DNA from: an uncultured Dysgonomonas sp.
Lineage (GTDB): Bacteria; Bacteroidota; Bacteroidia; Bacteroidales; Dysgonomonadaceae
Direction of reading: 5' to 3'
Length of the DNA: 64,000 bases
Assembly: GCA_937995835.1 (NCBI GenBank)
Contig: CALKIV010000030.1
Location: forward strand, 1 to 64,000
The notes under the pieces are model-generated. The model was not told the DNA's origin and ran no database searches. It saw only the letters and a list, made by a program, of their open reading frames with translations. Of this stretch, positions 9,419 to 18,506 are shown one piece after another; within the stretch, counting starts at the first letter, position 1; each line of letters opens with the position of its first letter. A program made the position numbers and the translations under genes.

Positions 9419-9457
9419 AAAAAAGCCTGATCTTGTTACTTCAAATCAGGCTTTTTT
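9419..9457 (-). terminator. Intrinsic terminator of secA
   Basis: 13-bp stem (9419-9431 with 9445-9457) containing AGCCTGAT/ATCAGGCT; read leftwards it ends in T6. It lies 29 bp past the secA stop. Confidence 0.85.
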
Positions 9458-9485
9458 CATTTATTATTTAGTGCTTCAAATTTCT

Positions 9486-12400
9486 TTATTCTCTACCATG
9501 GCAATGCTTGTATTTTTTGCCACTTCCACAGAAACATGGTTCGTTTCTTCCTGGTTTTTTATCTACTTGCACCGGTGCCACAAGTTGACGTTCGGGCTTT
9601 TGTTGATTTTGCTCTGCAGCACCTTCATTTAATGAGCTTCTTTCTGTTTTATAGCGGCTGTAATCGGTTTTTTGTACAGGAGCGGCCTCTTTCACCTCTT
9701 CAGCTTCGCGAACAGGAATTTGCCCTCTCATCAACACTGTTACAGTTTTTCTATTTATCACATCAAGCATATTTTTGAACAACTCGAAAGATTCCAATTT
9801 ATAAATCAATAATGGATCTTTTTGCTCATAACTTGCATGTTGCACAGATTGACGTAAATCATCCATCTCACGAAGGTGATCTTTCCATTGTTCATCAATA
9901 GTATGTAGAACGATAGCTTTTTCGAAAGAATGTACTACACTTTTTGATTCTGAGTCATAAGCATCTTTCAGATTACAAGAGATATTATAAACACGTTTCC
10001 CATCAGTGATTGGAATCATGATATTTTCAAATTTATCACCATGTTCTTCATAAACTTGCTTGATCACTGGGTTTGCCACCTCTGAAAGACGAGTTGTCTT
10101 TTGTTTGAAGTTTTCCAATGCTTTGGCAAAAATCAATTCAGTAGATTCTTCATCTTTTGCAGATTTGAAAGCAACTTCATCAAATGGTGGTTCGATGGCA
10201 AACAAACGAAGTACATCTAATTTTAATGTTTCAAAATCAGCAAAATCAGCATTTTCTGAAACAATCTTTTCAGCAGAATCATAGAACATATTAACGATGT
10301 CAATACCCAATCTTTCGCCCATTAGAGCATTTCTACGACGCTTATAGATCACAGAACGTTGAGAGTTCATTACGTCATCATATTCTAGCAAGCGTTTACG
10401 TATACCAAAGTTATTTTCTTCTACTTTTCTTTGTGCACGTTCAACAGACTTGCTCAACATGTTGTGTTCTAGCATTTCGCCTTCTTTGAATCCCATGCGA
10501 TCCATCATTCCAGCAATACGTTCGGAAGCGAAAAGACGCATCAAATCATCTTCCAATGAAATATAGAATACCGATGAACCCGGGTCTCCTTGACGACCAG
10601 CACGACCACGCAACTGACGGTCGACACGGCGAGATTCGTGACGTTCTGTACCAATAATAGCCAAACCTCCAGCAGCTTTCACTTCGGGAGCTAGCTTAAT
10701 ATCCGTACCACGACCAGCCATATTGGTAGCAATGGTAACCGCTCCCACTTGACCAGCTTCGGCAACCACCTCGGCTTCACGTTGGTGTAACTTAGCATTC
10801 AACACATTATGTGGAATCTTACGCATTTGAAGCATCTTGCTCAAAAGTTCTGATATCTCAACGGAGGTAGTCCCCACAAGTACTGCTCGTCCTTGTCCTA
10901 CTAATGATTGAATTTCTTCAATGACAGCAATATATTTTTCACGTTTAGTTTTATAAATGCGGTCATTCATATCCCTACGTGCTATTGGTCTATTGGTAGG
11001 TATTACTACAACATCCAATTTGTAGATATCCCAGAACTCTCCAGCTTCAGTTTCTGCAGTACCGGTCATCCCCGCAAGCTTATTGTACATACGGAAATAG
11101 TTTTGGAGTGTGATGGTTGCAAACGTTTGTGTTGCAGCTTCCACTTTCACTCTTTCTTTTGCCTCAATAGCTTGGTGAAGACCATCAGAATAACGACGAC
11201 CATCCATGATACGTCCTGTTTGTTCGTCAACGATCATCACTTTGTTGTCCATTACCACATATTCCACATCTTTTTCGAAGAGTGTATAAGCTTTAAGTAA
11301 TTGGTTAACTGTATGTACACGTTCTGACTTGATAGAATAGTTCTGCATGATTTCATCTTTCTTAGCAGCTTTTTCTTCATCAGAAACCGTTAAGTTTTCT
11401 AATTCAGATAATTCAGAGCTTATGTCCGGAAGAACGAAGAACTTGGTATCATCGGTATTTCCAGTCAAAAGATCAATCCCTTTATCTGTCAATTCTATAG
11501 TGTTATTTTTTTCATCGATTACAAAATAAAGATCATCAGTTACGATGTGCATGTTTTTATTTTGTTGCTCCATATAGTGTTCTTCGGTCTTAAGCATAGC
11601 TGCTTTAACCCCTTCTTCACTCAAAAATTTAATCAGAGCATTATTTTTAGGCATCCCCTTAAACGAGCGATACAACAATAGGTTGCCTTCTTCAATAACA
11701 GCTTTATCACTTGATGTTAGCTTAGTTTTAGCTTCAGCAAGCAAACGAGTACACATGTCACGCTGAGCTTTTACTATAATTTCAACACGAGGCATAAACT
11801 CTTCGAACAATTGCTCTTCGCCTTTCGGAATTGGTCCCGAAATGATTAATGGCGTACGTGCATCATCAATCAATACGGAGTCGACCTCGTCCACAATAGC
11901 AAAATTATGTTTGCGTTGTACTAAATCTGATGGATTTACCGCCATATTGTCACGCAAGTAATCGAAACCAAACTCATTGTTTGTTCCATAAGTTATGTCT
12001 GAGCGATAAGCCTTGCGACGTCCTTCGGAGTTAGGTTCATGTTTATCAATACAATCCACAGATAGACCATTGAACATAAACAGTGGTCCCATCCACTCAG
12101 AGTCACGTTTTGCTAGATAATCATTCACAGTTACAACGTGTACCCCTTCACCAGTTAAAGCATTCAAGAAGATAGGTAAAGTTCCCACAAGGGTTTTACC
12201 TTCTCCTGTAGCCATCTCTGCAATACGTCCTTTATGAAGCACTACCCCACCAAAGAGCTGTACATCATAGTGAATCATATTCCAGTTAATGGTAGTGCCT
12301 CCGGCAGTCCAACTGTTAAAATACACAGCCTTATCGCCATCGATGGTCAAAAAGTCATTATTATCATTGGCAACTAGCTCTTTATCTAGGTCTGTAGCTG

Positions 12401-12788
12401 TTACCTCTATTTCTTCATTCTCTGTTAGACGACGAGCCGATTCTTTTACAATACAGAAAACCTCAGGTAATACTTGATCTAAGATTTCTTCATATTTTTC
12501 AACGATTCTCTTCTCCAACTTGTCAATCTCAGCCCAAACATCTTCACGTTGATCAATGTCTAAACTTTGAATCTTTGTTTTTAGTTCTTTGATCTTGTTT
12601 GCCTCTTCAGCCACATACTCTTGTATCTGGGCACGAATTGCTTGTGTCTTGCCACGAAGCTCGTCATGGGTCAATTTTTCAAAATCAGGATACAATGCAG
12701 TAATCTTTTCTACATAAGGATTAATCTCCTTTAAATCTCGCTGCGATTTATTCCCAAATATCTTGGATAAAAAACTTGCAAATGTCAT
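9486..12788 (-). CDS. secA: Protein translocase ATPase SecA
   Basis: Motor of the Sec pathway, driving preproteins through SecYEG at the inner membrane. The 1100-residue protein has Walker A GEGKT at 195-199, DEVD at 300-303, the second ATPase fold with MAGRGTDI and RQLRGRAGRQGDPG segments, and a C-terminal zinc finger (Cys1085, Cys1087, Cys1096, His1097) that binds SecB or phospholipid. It is about 200 residues longer than E. coli SecA, as in other Bacteroidota, with extra helical sequence near residues 60-110 and 320-420. It lies 59 bp after the pseudophosphatase gene on the same strand, so it may be read through from the envelope cluster as well as from its own promoter. Confidence 0.97.
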   Translation of the reverse strand: MTFASFLSKIFGNKSQRDLKEINPYVEKITALYPDFEKLTHDELRGKTQAIRAQIQEYVAEEANKIKELKTKIQSLDIDQREDVWAEIDKLEKRIVEKYEEILDQVLPEVFCIVKESARRLTENEEIEVTATDLDKELVANDNNDFLTIDGDKAVYFNSWTAGGTTINWNMIHYDVQLFGGVVLHKGRIAEMATGEGKTLVGTLPIFLNALTGEGVHVVTVNDYLAKRDSEWMGPLFMFNGLSVDCIDKHEPNSEGRRKAYRSDITYGTNNEFGFDYLRDNMAVNPSDLVQRKHNFAIVDEVDSVLIDDARTPLIISGPIPKGEEQLFEEFMPRVEIIVKAQRDMCTRLLAEAKTKLTSSDKAVIEEGNLLLYRSFKGMPKNNALIKFLSEEGVKAAMLKTEEHYMEQQNKNMHIVTDDLYFVIDEKNNTIELTDKGIDLLTGNTDDTKFFVLPDISSELSELENLTVSDEEKAAKKDEIMQNYSIKSERVHTVNQLLKAYTLFEKDVEYVVMDNKVMIVDEQTGRIMDGRRYSDGLHQAIEAKERVKVEAATQTFATITLQNYFRMYNKLAGMTGTAETEAGEFWDIYKLDVVVIPTNRPIARRDMNDRIYKTKREKYIAVIEEIQSLVGQGRAVLVGTTSVEISELLSKMLQMRKIPHNVLNAKLHQREAEVVAEAGQVGAVTIATNMAGRGTDIKLAPEVKAAGGLAIIGTERHESRRVDRQLRGRAGRQGDPGSSVFYISLEDDLMRLFASERIAGMMDRMGFKEGEMLEHNMLSKSVERAQRKVEENNFGIRKRLLEYDDVMNSQRSVIYKRRRNALMGERLGIDIVNMFYDSAEKIVSENADFADFETLKLDVLRLFAIEPPFDEVAFKSAKDEESTELIFAKALENFKQKTTRLSEVANPVIKQVYEEHGDKFENIMIPITDGKRVYNISCNLKDAYDSESKSVVHSFEKAIVLHTIDEQWKDHLREMDDLRQSVQHASYEQKDPLLIYKLESFELFKNMLDVINRKTVTVLMRGQIPVREAEEVKEAAPVQKTDYSRYKTERSSLNEGAAEQNQQKPERQLVAPVQVDKKPGRNEPCFCGSGKKYKHCHGRE

Positions 12789-12847
12789 TCTATATATTAT
12801 TTCTTTATTATTCTAAAAATTAAATCTATACACTAATCCAGTGTACT

Positions 12848-14431
12848 CTACAAAAACTCTGCCAAAGGCAATTCTTTAGCTGCACTAGGTGCCCTGATTC
12901 TCATGATGTATGCCACGGAGGGAGCTATTTCAGTTGCTTTGATAGTGGTTTTTATTTTCTCCGCTTTGATATTATTTCCGAAAAAGATGACAGGACAACT
13001 TATCATATTCGATCTTGTCAGTTTTTCAGTGTCATTACTTTTTTCGTGAACCACCTTATAACTTGGTTGTATTTCTAAAACCAAATCACCCATAGAAGCC
13101 TTAGCAAGACCTCTTTTCATATATTCTTTCTCTGGAGATAAGTTATCAAATAAAAGCTGATGTTGAGTATATACAGCCAAAACACCTGAAAACTCAGATA
13201 CAAATTCAGCAGCTACTTGTTGGATTTCGCTTAACTTTAACTCTTTAGCTTTTATCAGTTCTCTGTTAAGAAAGATCTGTCCATTATATATTTTTTGTAC
13301 CCATTTCTCATTTTGTCCATAAAGAGCCATCAGATACATATTAAGCAAAGCTTCACATCTGTCTACATGGAATGTGCCTCCTCCTGTAGGAATCTTTTCT
13401 TCATCATGAACCACAGACTCATAATATCCAGTAGAAGTTAAAAAGATGAGAGTATTTTGCAAGCCAATGGTCTTATCTATATTATCCAATAGGCTTTCTA
13501 TATCTTTATCTAAACGAATATAGAGATCTTTCATCTCTACACCGTAGTCATCGTCAGATTTAGGATATCGTCCAGCATAAAAAGTCAAAGATACGAAGTC
13601 TGGAACACCCCGATTTCCTAAATTTGCTTTAGACAACAGATTTTCAAATGTTTCTCTTATATTTTCATTTGCGAATGGAGTATATTTAGCCAGCTTATAG
13701 GTCTCTTTATTGCCTCCAAGAGATTGTTGAAATGCTCCTTGAGTTTTTACATAGGGAAAAGTCTTATATTCCTTCTTCTCCACCAAAGGTTTCCACTGCC
13801 CCCCCCATACTTTAGCGGCAAAGCTTGTCACTTTTCGGTTATCTTGATCTACTGTCCAATAAAAATCTTTGTAATAAGTGGTAGAAGCCCACTTGCCAGA
13901 ATAATCATCAATCCAATATGTGGAATTAGCTGCATGTCCTCCTGTGATCAATGCCTGAACTGCATTGGGAGCAAAAGCAAAAACATCGGATAGATTTCCT
14001 GATGCCACTTTAAGCTCATCTGCAATTGTAGATCCAGAAAGAGCAAGTGGAGATAATCTGTCTTGTGTGTAATTTCCCAAGAAATTATCATCCAAAAATA
14101 TATTTTTAACTAAACTACTTTCCGGAGAATACTTTTCTACATCAGTAATATTATGCTGATTTGGATTAGCACCTGTATAGATAGTAGCTAAGGTATTAGC
14201 TTGATTGAGATTTGGAAAGTCGAACGATATATTTTGATAAACCAATCCACCCGAAAGAAGTCTTTTAAAACCTCTCTCACCAAAGTTATGTTTGAATTGT
14301 TCTATATAATCACCTCTTAGTTGATCAACAGTGATGCCTACCACCAATTTGGGAACATCGGAGGTTCCCATCTGTGCCTTCAATGGGCTAATGGATAGTG
14401 CAACAACTAAGGATGTTAATATTCTTATCAT
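12848..14431 (-). CDS. PafA-type alkaline phosphatase homologue, predicted catalytically inactive
   Basis: A 527-residue exported protein (signal peptide ending near residue 19). The fold matches the PafA/nucleotide pyrophosphatase group: KLVVGITVDQLRGDY keeps the first metal Asp (Asp36), and IYTGANPNQHNI and YIRLDKDIESLL match flanking conserved segments. Against PafA as I recall it, the nucleophile Thr is Gln77, the phosphate-contacting Lys and Arg are Asn156 and Val158, the D-x3-H zinc pair near residue 286 is lost, the Asp-His pair is Thr334-Gly335, and the final zinc His is absent. It overlaps the DUF4105 gene by 4 nt and is thus translationally linked. It may be a binding or scaffold protein in the periplasm. 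Confidence 0.82.
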   Translation of the reverse strand: MIRILTSLVVALSISPLKAQMGTSDVPKLVVGITVDQLRGDYIEQFKHNFGERGFKRLLSGGLVYQNISFDFPNLNQANTLATIYTGANPNQHNITDVEKYSPESSLVKNIFLDDNFLGNYTQDRLSPLALSGSTIADELKVASGNLSDVFAFAPNAVQALITGGHAANSTYWIDDYSGKWASTTYYKDFYWTVDQDNRKVTSFAAKVWGGQWKPLVEKKEYKTFPYVKTQGAFQQSLGGNKETYKLAKYTPFANENIRETFENLLSKANLGNRGVPDFVSLTFYAGRYPKSDDDYGVEMKDLYIRLDKDIESLLDNIDKTIGLQNTLIFLTSTGYYESVVHDEEKIPTGGGTFHVDRCEALLNMYLMALYGQNEKWVQKIYNGQIFLNRELIKAKELKLSEIQQVAAEFVSEFSGVLAVYTQHQLLFDNLSPEKEYMKRGLAKASMGDLVLEIQPSYKVVHEKSNDTEKLTRSNMISCPVIFFGNNIKAEKIKTTIKATEIAPSVAYIMRIRAPSAAKELPLAEFL

Positions 14432-15651
14432 TTTTGTTTCATTTGCTTATACTCTAAGATATTCCCTACTGAACGTAGCCCTAGAGCCAGTATATAAGGA
14501 ATAAATGCTATTTCTATTGTTTGCGATATAAATGGTATACAGAGCAAAAACAGAGTAAGCGTGGCAAAGTTAACAAAATGGTAATAAATAACACACTTAG
14601 AAGCAATTTTTACAAAGAAAAATAGTCCGAAGAGTAATGCGAGAGGATTCAACCACATCAAATTCCAATTGGCATCAACACATGGATGCTCTGAAAAGAA
14701 CATAAGAAAGAAAATGATACATCCTGCCAAACCAGCAAGAATAAAAAGTATAGAATCAAATACTTTACCCAAAATGAACATTTCTCTCGAACGCACTAAA
14801 TAGGTAATTAATACACTGAGCATCACCAAAACAATGCCAACATACAAGGGTGTATTAGGTGCCCTATACCCTATTTCTTTAGCCTCTACAAGTTCTAGTG
14901 CAGAACCTGCAGGTTTCAATAGGTCTGTTTGTTTTAGTACTAATGGACGTTTCTCTCCATTAGCAGATACAATTTCTGCATGGTTGAAAGCTGTAGACAC
15001 ATACGAGGGTAAAAAGTCTTTTTGACGTTCGTTGATAACTTTATCAGCACCACTACCTATTACTAGATTAATGCCGAAGCGCGTCCAAGGAGTTAAAATC
15101 AGGCATTCATCGAGTAAATCACGATAGGTTTGCTCTGATGTATAAGGTTTAAACTCTATTTCACCTTTTATATTCTGTTGAACTACATCTCTAGGGCGTG
15201 TAGAACAATTGTCATAGAAAAAATTATAACGGTATACTCTGTTTTCTGGCTTAAGATTGATCAATAGAGCATCAAAGATGGATTGCTTCTCTTCTAAAGT
15301 TAAATTCAAAACCTGCTCCTCTACTCCCGACTCACGAAAAGTATACTCAAATAAAAAACGACTAAAAAGCCTATCTCCTATCTTATAATCTGTTTCCCCT
15401 TTCACAAAACGATAAATAAAATTATCTGAATTGAAATCGAAAACTCCATAGTCGAAAACGACATTTATATCTAGTGAATCGTCAAAAACACGCAAACCCG
15501 TGTGACCAAACAATGCATAAGTAGCATCTGTATTAGGAGAACAAGTCAATAAACTTACCTGAGACTTTTCGCTCAACTGTGGAATAATAGAAAATGCTGA
15601 CAAATTAACTGCCAGCAAGTATAATAAGATAATAACTCTTCTTTTCATCAA
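14428..15651 (-). CDS. DUF4105 (Lnb N-terminal periplasmic domain) membrane protein
   Basis: A 407-residue inner-membrane protein with a signal peptide (residues 1-20). Its DUF4105 domain spans roughly 30-230, and about five membrane segments lie near 265-400. The soluble domain has LFGHTGLRV (His50) and YDNCSTRPRD (Cys149), both conserved in this family as I know it. The His-before-Cys order recalls permuted papain-like (NlpC/LRAT) hydrolases. That is inference. The stop overlaps the start of the downstream pseudophosphatase (ATGA). It lies 126 bp downstream of the PCMD gene, with a TATTTTTG box in between. Confidence 0.82.
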   Translation of the reverse strand: MMKRRVIILLYLLAVNLSAFSIIPQLSEKSQVSLLTCSPNTDATYALFGHTGLRVFDDSLDINVVFDYGVFDFNSDNFIYRFVKGETDYKIGDRLFSRFLFEYTFRESGVEEQVLNLTLEEKQSIFDALLINLKPENRVYRYNFFYDNCSTRPRDVVQQNIKGEIEFKPYTSEQTYRDLLDECLILTPWTRFGINLVIGSGADKVINERQKDFLPSYVSTAFNHAEIVSANGEKRPLVLKQTDLLKPAGSALELVEAKEIGYRAPNTPLYVGIVLVMLSVLITYLVRSREMFILGKVFDSILFILAGLAGCIIFFLMFFSEHPCVDANWNLMWLNPLALLFGLFFFVKIASKCVIYYHFVNFATLTLFLLCIPFISQTIEIAFIPYILALGLRSVGNILEYKQMKQK

Positions 15652-15677
15652 AACACTATTCTCTTTTGTATAGAAAA

Positions 15678-15685
15678 CAAAAATA
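15678..15685 (-). promoter_or_regulatory. Candidate -7 element for the DUF4105-pseudophosphatase pair
   Basis: TATTTTTG on the minus strand, 27 bp before the DUF4105 ATG; a TTTG lies 24 bp further upstream, slightly beyond the usual spacing. Confidence 0.3.
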
Positions 15686-15777
15686 AGAATATTAAAGATA
15701 TTTTTTGCTCAAAGTTTTCAAAATCTCATTAAAGAATATTCGAACACCATGCATCCACATATACAAACAGAGCATTC

Positions 15778-16755
15778 TCAATACACAAAACCCACATTAT
15801 CAATCCATAGCCTACTATCTACATTGCCGATATAAGCACCTCCATTGCTGGATGAAAATTGAAGCATTAAGTGAGTTACAGCTTCATTTTCTGTGGCCCA
15901 TCCCACTTCCTGTATAGGTACCATCTCCCCTTTACTGTTTTTTGTATAGTGTGCGCCATCATCTTTTCTCAACTCCATCGCTTTTGTATAAATAGGATTT
16001 GAAGTTATATCCCCATAATGAATTTTTAATCGATGTCCGTTTTGCCATTCAGTCTGACTCTTGCTGAAATTTTCCCACGCAGTACCTACACGCTTGGCAT
16101 ATATATTTCCAGACGCATCTTCCCAACGGTGTTGAAGATAAAGAAAAACTTCTGCCATATCTTTTTGATCTAGTTTCTTTTGCTTGCTAAATCCTGTAGA
16201 TTGAATACAGTCTCCTCCTGTAATCACCTTATAATCGTACTGCAGAGCTTTAGGACGCTTAGTAAACGGAATACCTGCAACCAATTTTTTCATCGGATCG
16301 CTTGTACTGGTGATTGGTTCTAACATTTCACCTAAAAAGACCGTTCCACTAGCTAGAACATTAATATTGATCAATCCCAATACTTTTACTTTTTCTATTT
16401 TAGTCTCCAATCTAGCTGCATATCCATTTCCTCGTTTTTCGGGAAACACAGTAGAACTAACCTTTGTGATACCACTTACTTTTGCCAAGACAGAAGATAC
16501 TGCCCAGGGGGAATCTACGTTTTTATATGGTTCATCGTATAAAGTATCACCTTTAGCTATTTCATAAAAATATTTTTCGTTACCACCAATAGCCCAAGAC
16601 TCTTTGACATGTCTCACCATCCAAGTATTCATATCGCCATAAGGCAACATCTCCACTTTTTCACCTGATAGAAGTGTATTTTGCCCTTTCATCGACAAGT
16701 TTGGCAACAAGAGCAACCCACAAGCTAGGCTTAATATATAAGTTTGTTTTTTCAT
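15778..16755 (-). CDS. PCMD domain protein (putative carbohydrate metabolism domain)
   Basis: A 325-residue exported protein with a signal peptide ending around residue 24 (LSMKGQ) and no lipobox. The C-terminal two-thirds match the PCMD beta-sandwich family: a strand-rich region ending in LMLQFSSSNGGAYIGNVDSR followed by LWIDNVGFVY. The family is common in Bacteroidota surface proteins and looks like a carbohydrate-binding module, but no activity has been assigned that I know of. Here it sits between an EptA-like transferase (46 bp upstream) and a DUF4105 protein, not in a SusC/SusD locus. Confidence 0.72.
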   Translation of the reverse strand: MKKQTYILSLACGLLLLPNLSMKGQNTLLSGEKVEMLPYGDMNTWMVRHVKESWAIGGNEKYFYEIAKGDTLYDEPYKNVDSPWAVSSVLAKVSGITKVSSTVFPEKRGNGYAARLETKIEKVKVLGLININVLASGTVFLGEMLEPITSTSDPMKKLVAGIPFTKRPKALQYDYKVITGGDCIQSTGFSKQKKLDQKDMAEVFLYLQHRWEDASGNIYAKRVGTAWENFSKSQTEWQNGHRLKIHYGDITSNPIYTKAMELRKDDGAHYTKNSKGEMVPIQEVGWATENEAVTHLMLQFSSSNGGAYIGNVDSRLWIDNVGFVY

Positions 16756-16801
16756 ATTTATATTGTTTTATTTTAGATTATTGACTCTGAAATAGCCAAT
16801 A

Positions 16802-18502
16802 TTAATATTTCATATTTCGTTTATCCAACATTTCTAAATCTTGTTTCTTCAAACCACTATTCGCAAACGGAATAGGCTCATAATGATCATCTAAAAACAT
16901 CCTCACTGGTTCTTTAAAATCCTCATTGACGATGGAAAGGTGAGGATAAGAACACTTCGCACTTATACCCGCAACATCCAACATGGAATGAAATACTAAA
17001 TTTGTAGCAACTGCCATATCCTTATGCTTTGTGGCATACATTGTTTTTTCAGGAAAAGTTTCCTTATAAGCTGGCGAAAACCAAAAAAAGAAAGGAATTC
17101 TCAACTGATAGAAAGTGGGCTTAGGAGAGGCATGCAAGAATCTTTCTCTATTGTCGTCCAACAGATCTTCTCCATGATCAGAACAGTAAAACATTGCTGT
17201 ACAAGCATCAGTATCCTCTAAGATAGTGGTAATCTTATTCAATAAATAATCTGTATAAAGCAGAGTATTATCATAAGCATTCATCATCTCAGCAATATAT
17301 TTTTTGTTTATTCCCGGAATAACATCTGGAGTGTATTTAGCAAACTCTTTTGGATAGCGTTCCGTATAATTAAAATGTGATCCATAAGTATGAATTACAA
17401 AAAAGATATCTCCCTCAATCCTTTCGATGTAATGCTTCATTTTATCCACTAGCACTTCATCATAGTTATTATCTGTTTTTCCGAAGAAACGGTAATATTC
17501 GTAAACATCAGCCTCTTGTGCAAAAAAGTCTGTGAATGTTCTATTGGCTGCCTGATTGGATAAAAAGACTGTACTGAAGCCTACTTCCTTGAAGGCTGTA
17601 ACAATACTTTTTTGATGATAAATCAGATCATAGTTTTCAGCCGATGCAGCTGATAGAATTATCGGAACACTCTTGTGCGTAGCATTTGATTGAGTAATAG
17701 CATCGCGAAAAAATACAATATTGGTATCTTGAGCTAACAGTGGTGTTGTCTCACGTTCGTAACCAGCTAAACTCCAATTTTCTGTTCTTGCTGTTTCTCC
17801 CACGACTATAACATAAATTTCCCTTTGATTGGTCGTATCAATTCTTTTTGCATCAAAAGTGAAATTGGCCGCATTATTATGATAATCTTGACTGGCTCTC
17901 CAATGATCGATAGCAAAGTCCAGATTATAAAACATATTCAGAGGATATACGTCTTCATGAAATGCGAATCTTTTGGTGTTATAGTTTAATCCAAAGAAAC
18001 TCAAAACATAAGATGCTAAAATTAAAACTGCACCAGTCAAACAAGCATTGTATCGAAACTTTATAGCAAGGAAAGTTCCTTTTTTCATCGCTCTATAAGA
18101 CAATATAGTAGTCGGAATATAGACAACAATAACAAAAAACACTGCAGGCAATAAACTATCTAGCACCTCCCCTGCCTCTGAAACGCTAGTGGTCAAGAGA
18201 TTCAAGAACATATCGGCTGAAATAACATCTTCTCCAAAGAGCGAGAACACAACCATCTGAAAAGCATGGAAGAACAACAGAGGAAATAATAAAACTCCGA
18301 TCAATCCTATTTTTTTGGACAATGAGTATAGTACCAGATAAAGTCCAAAAGGAAAAGCAACGAGTATAATTTTCCCTAATAGATTGAAAGGTTCAGTCAT
18401 GAAAAGCCCAATTATAGGCAACATATTGACTGTTATCAGTAGGATAAATAAGTAGACAGGATTCTCTGCAAACTTATTTATAAATTGTTTTAACTTTCCC
18501 AT
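16802..18502 (-). CDS. EptA-like phosphoethanolamine transferase (sulfatase fold)
   Basis: An inner-membrane enzyme that probably transfers phosphoethanolamine from phosphatidylethanolamine to lipid A or another envelope glycan. With the start at 18502 the protein has 566 residues: five membrane segments (about 16-34, 44-62, 66-89, 115-136, 153-171) and a periplasmic sulfatase-fold domain. It has the metal Glu in GETART (Glu236), the nucleophile in ATHKSVP (Thr275), and a late SDHGED motif. All catalytic residues are present. An upstream in-frame ATG at 18562 would overlap the barrel gene; the 18502 start leaves a 4-bp gap, the likelier arrangement. Such enzymes often give polymyxin resistance. 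Confidence 0.85.
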   Translation of the reverse strand: MGKLKQFINKFAENPVYLFILLITVNMLPIIGLFMTEPFNLLGKIILVAFPFGLYLVLYSLSKKIGLIGVLLFPLLFFHAFQMVVFSLFGEDVISADMFLNLLTTSVSEAGEVLDSLLPAVFFVIVVYIPTTILSYRAMKKGTFLAIKFRYNACLTGAVLILASYVLSFFGLNYNTKRFAFHEDVYPLNMFYNLDFAIDHWRASQDYHNNAANFTFDAKRIDTTNQREIYVIVVGETARTENWSLAGYERETTPLLAQDTNIVFFRDAITQSNATHKSVPIILSAASAENYDLIYHQKSIVTAFKEVGFSTVFLSNQAANRTFTDFFAQEADVYEYYRFFGKTDNNYDEVLVDKMKHYIERIEGDIFFVIHTYGSHFNYTERYPKEFAKYTPDVIPGINKKYIAEMMNAYDNTLLYTDYLLNKITTILEDTDACTAMFYCSDHGEDLLDDNRERFLHASPKPTFYQLRIPFFFWFSPAYKETFPEKTMYATKHKDMAVATNLVFHSMLDVAGISAKCSYPHLSIVNEDFKEPVRMFLDDHYEPIPFANSGLKKQDLEMLDKRNMKY

Positions 18503-18506
18503 TTTG

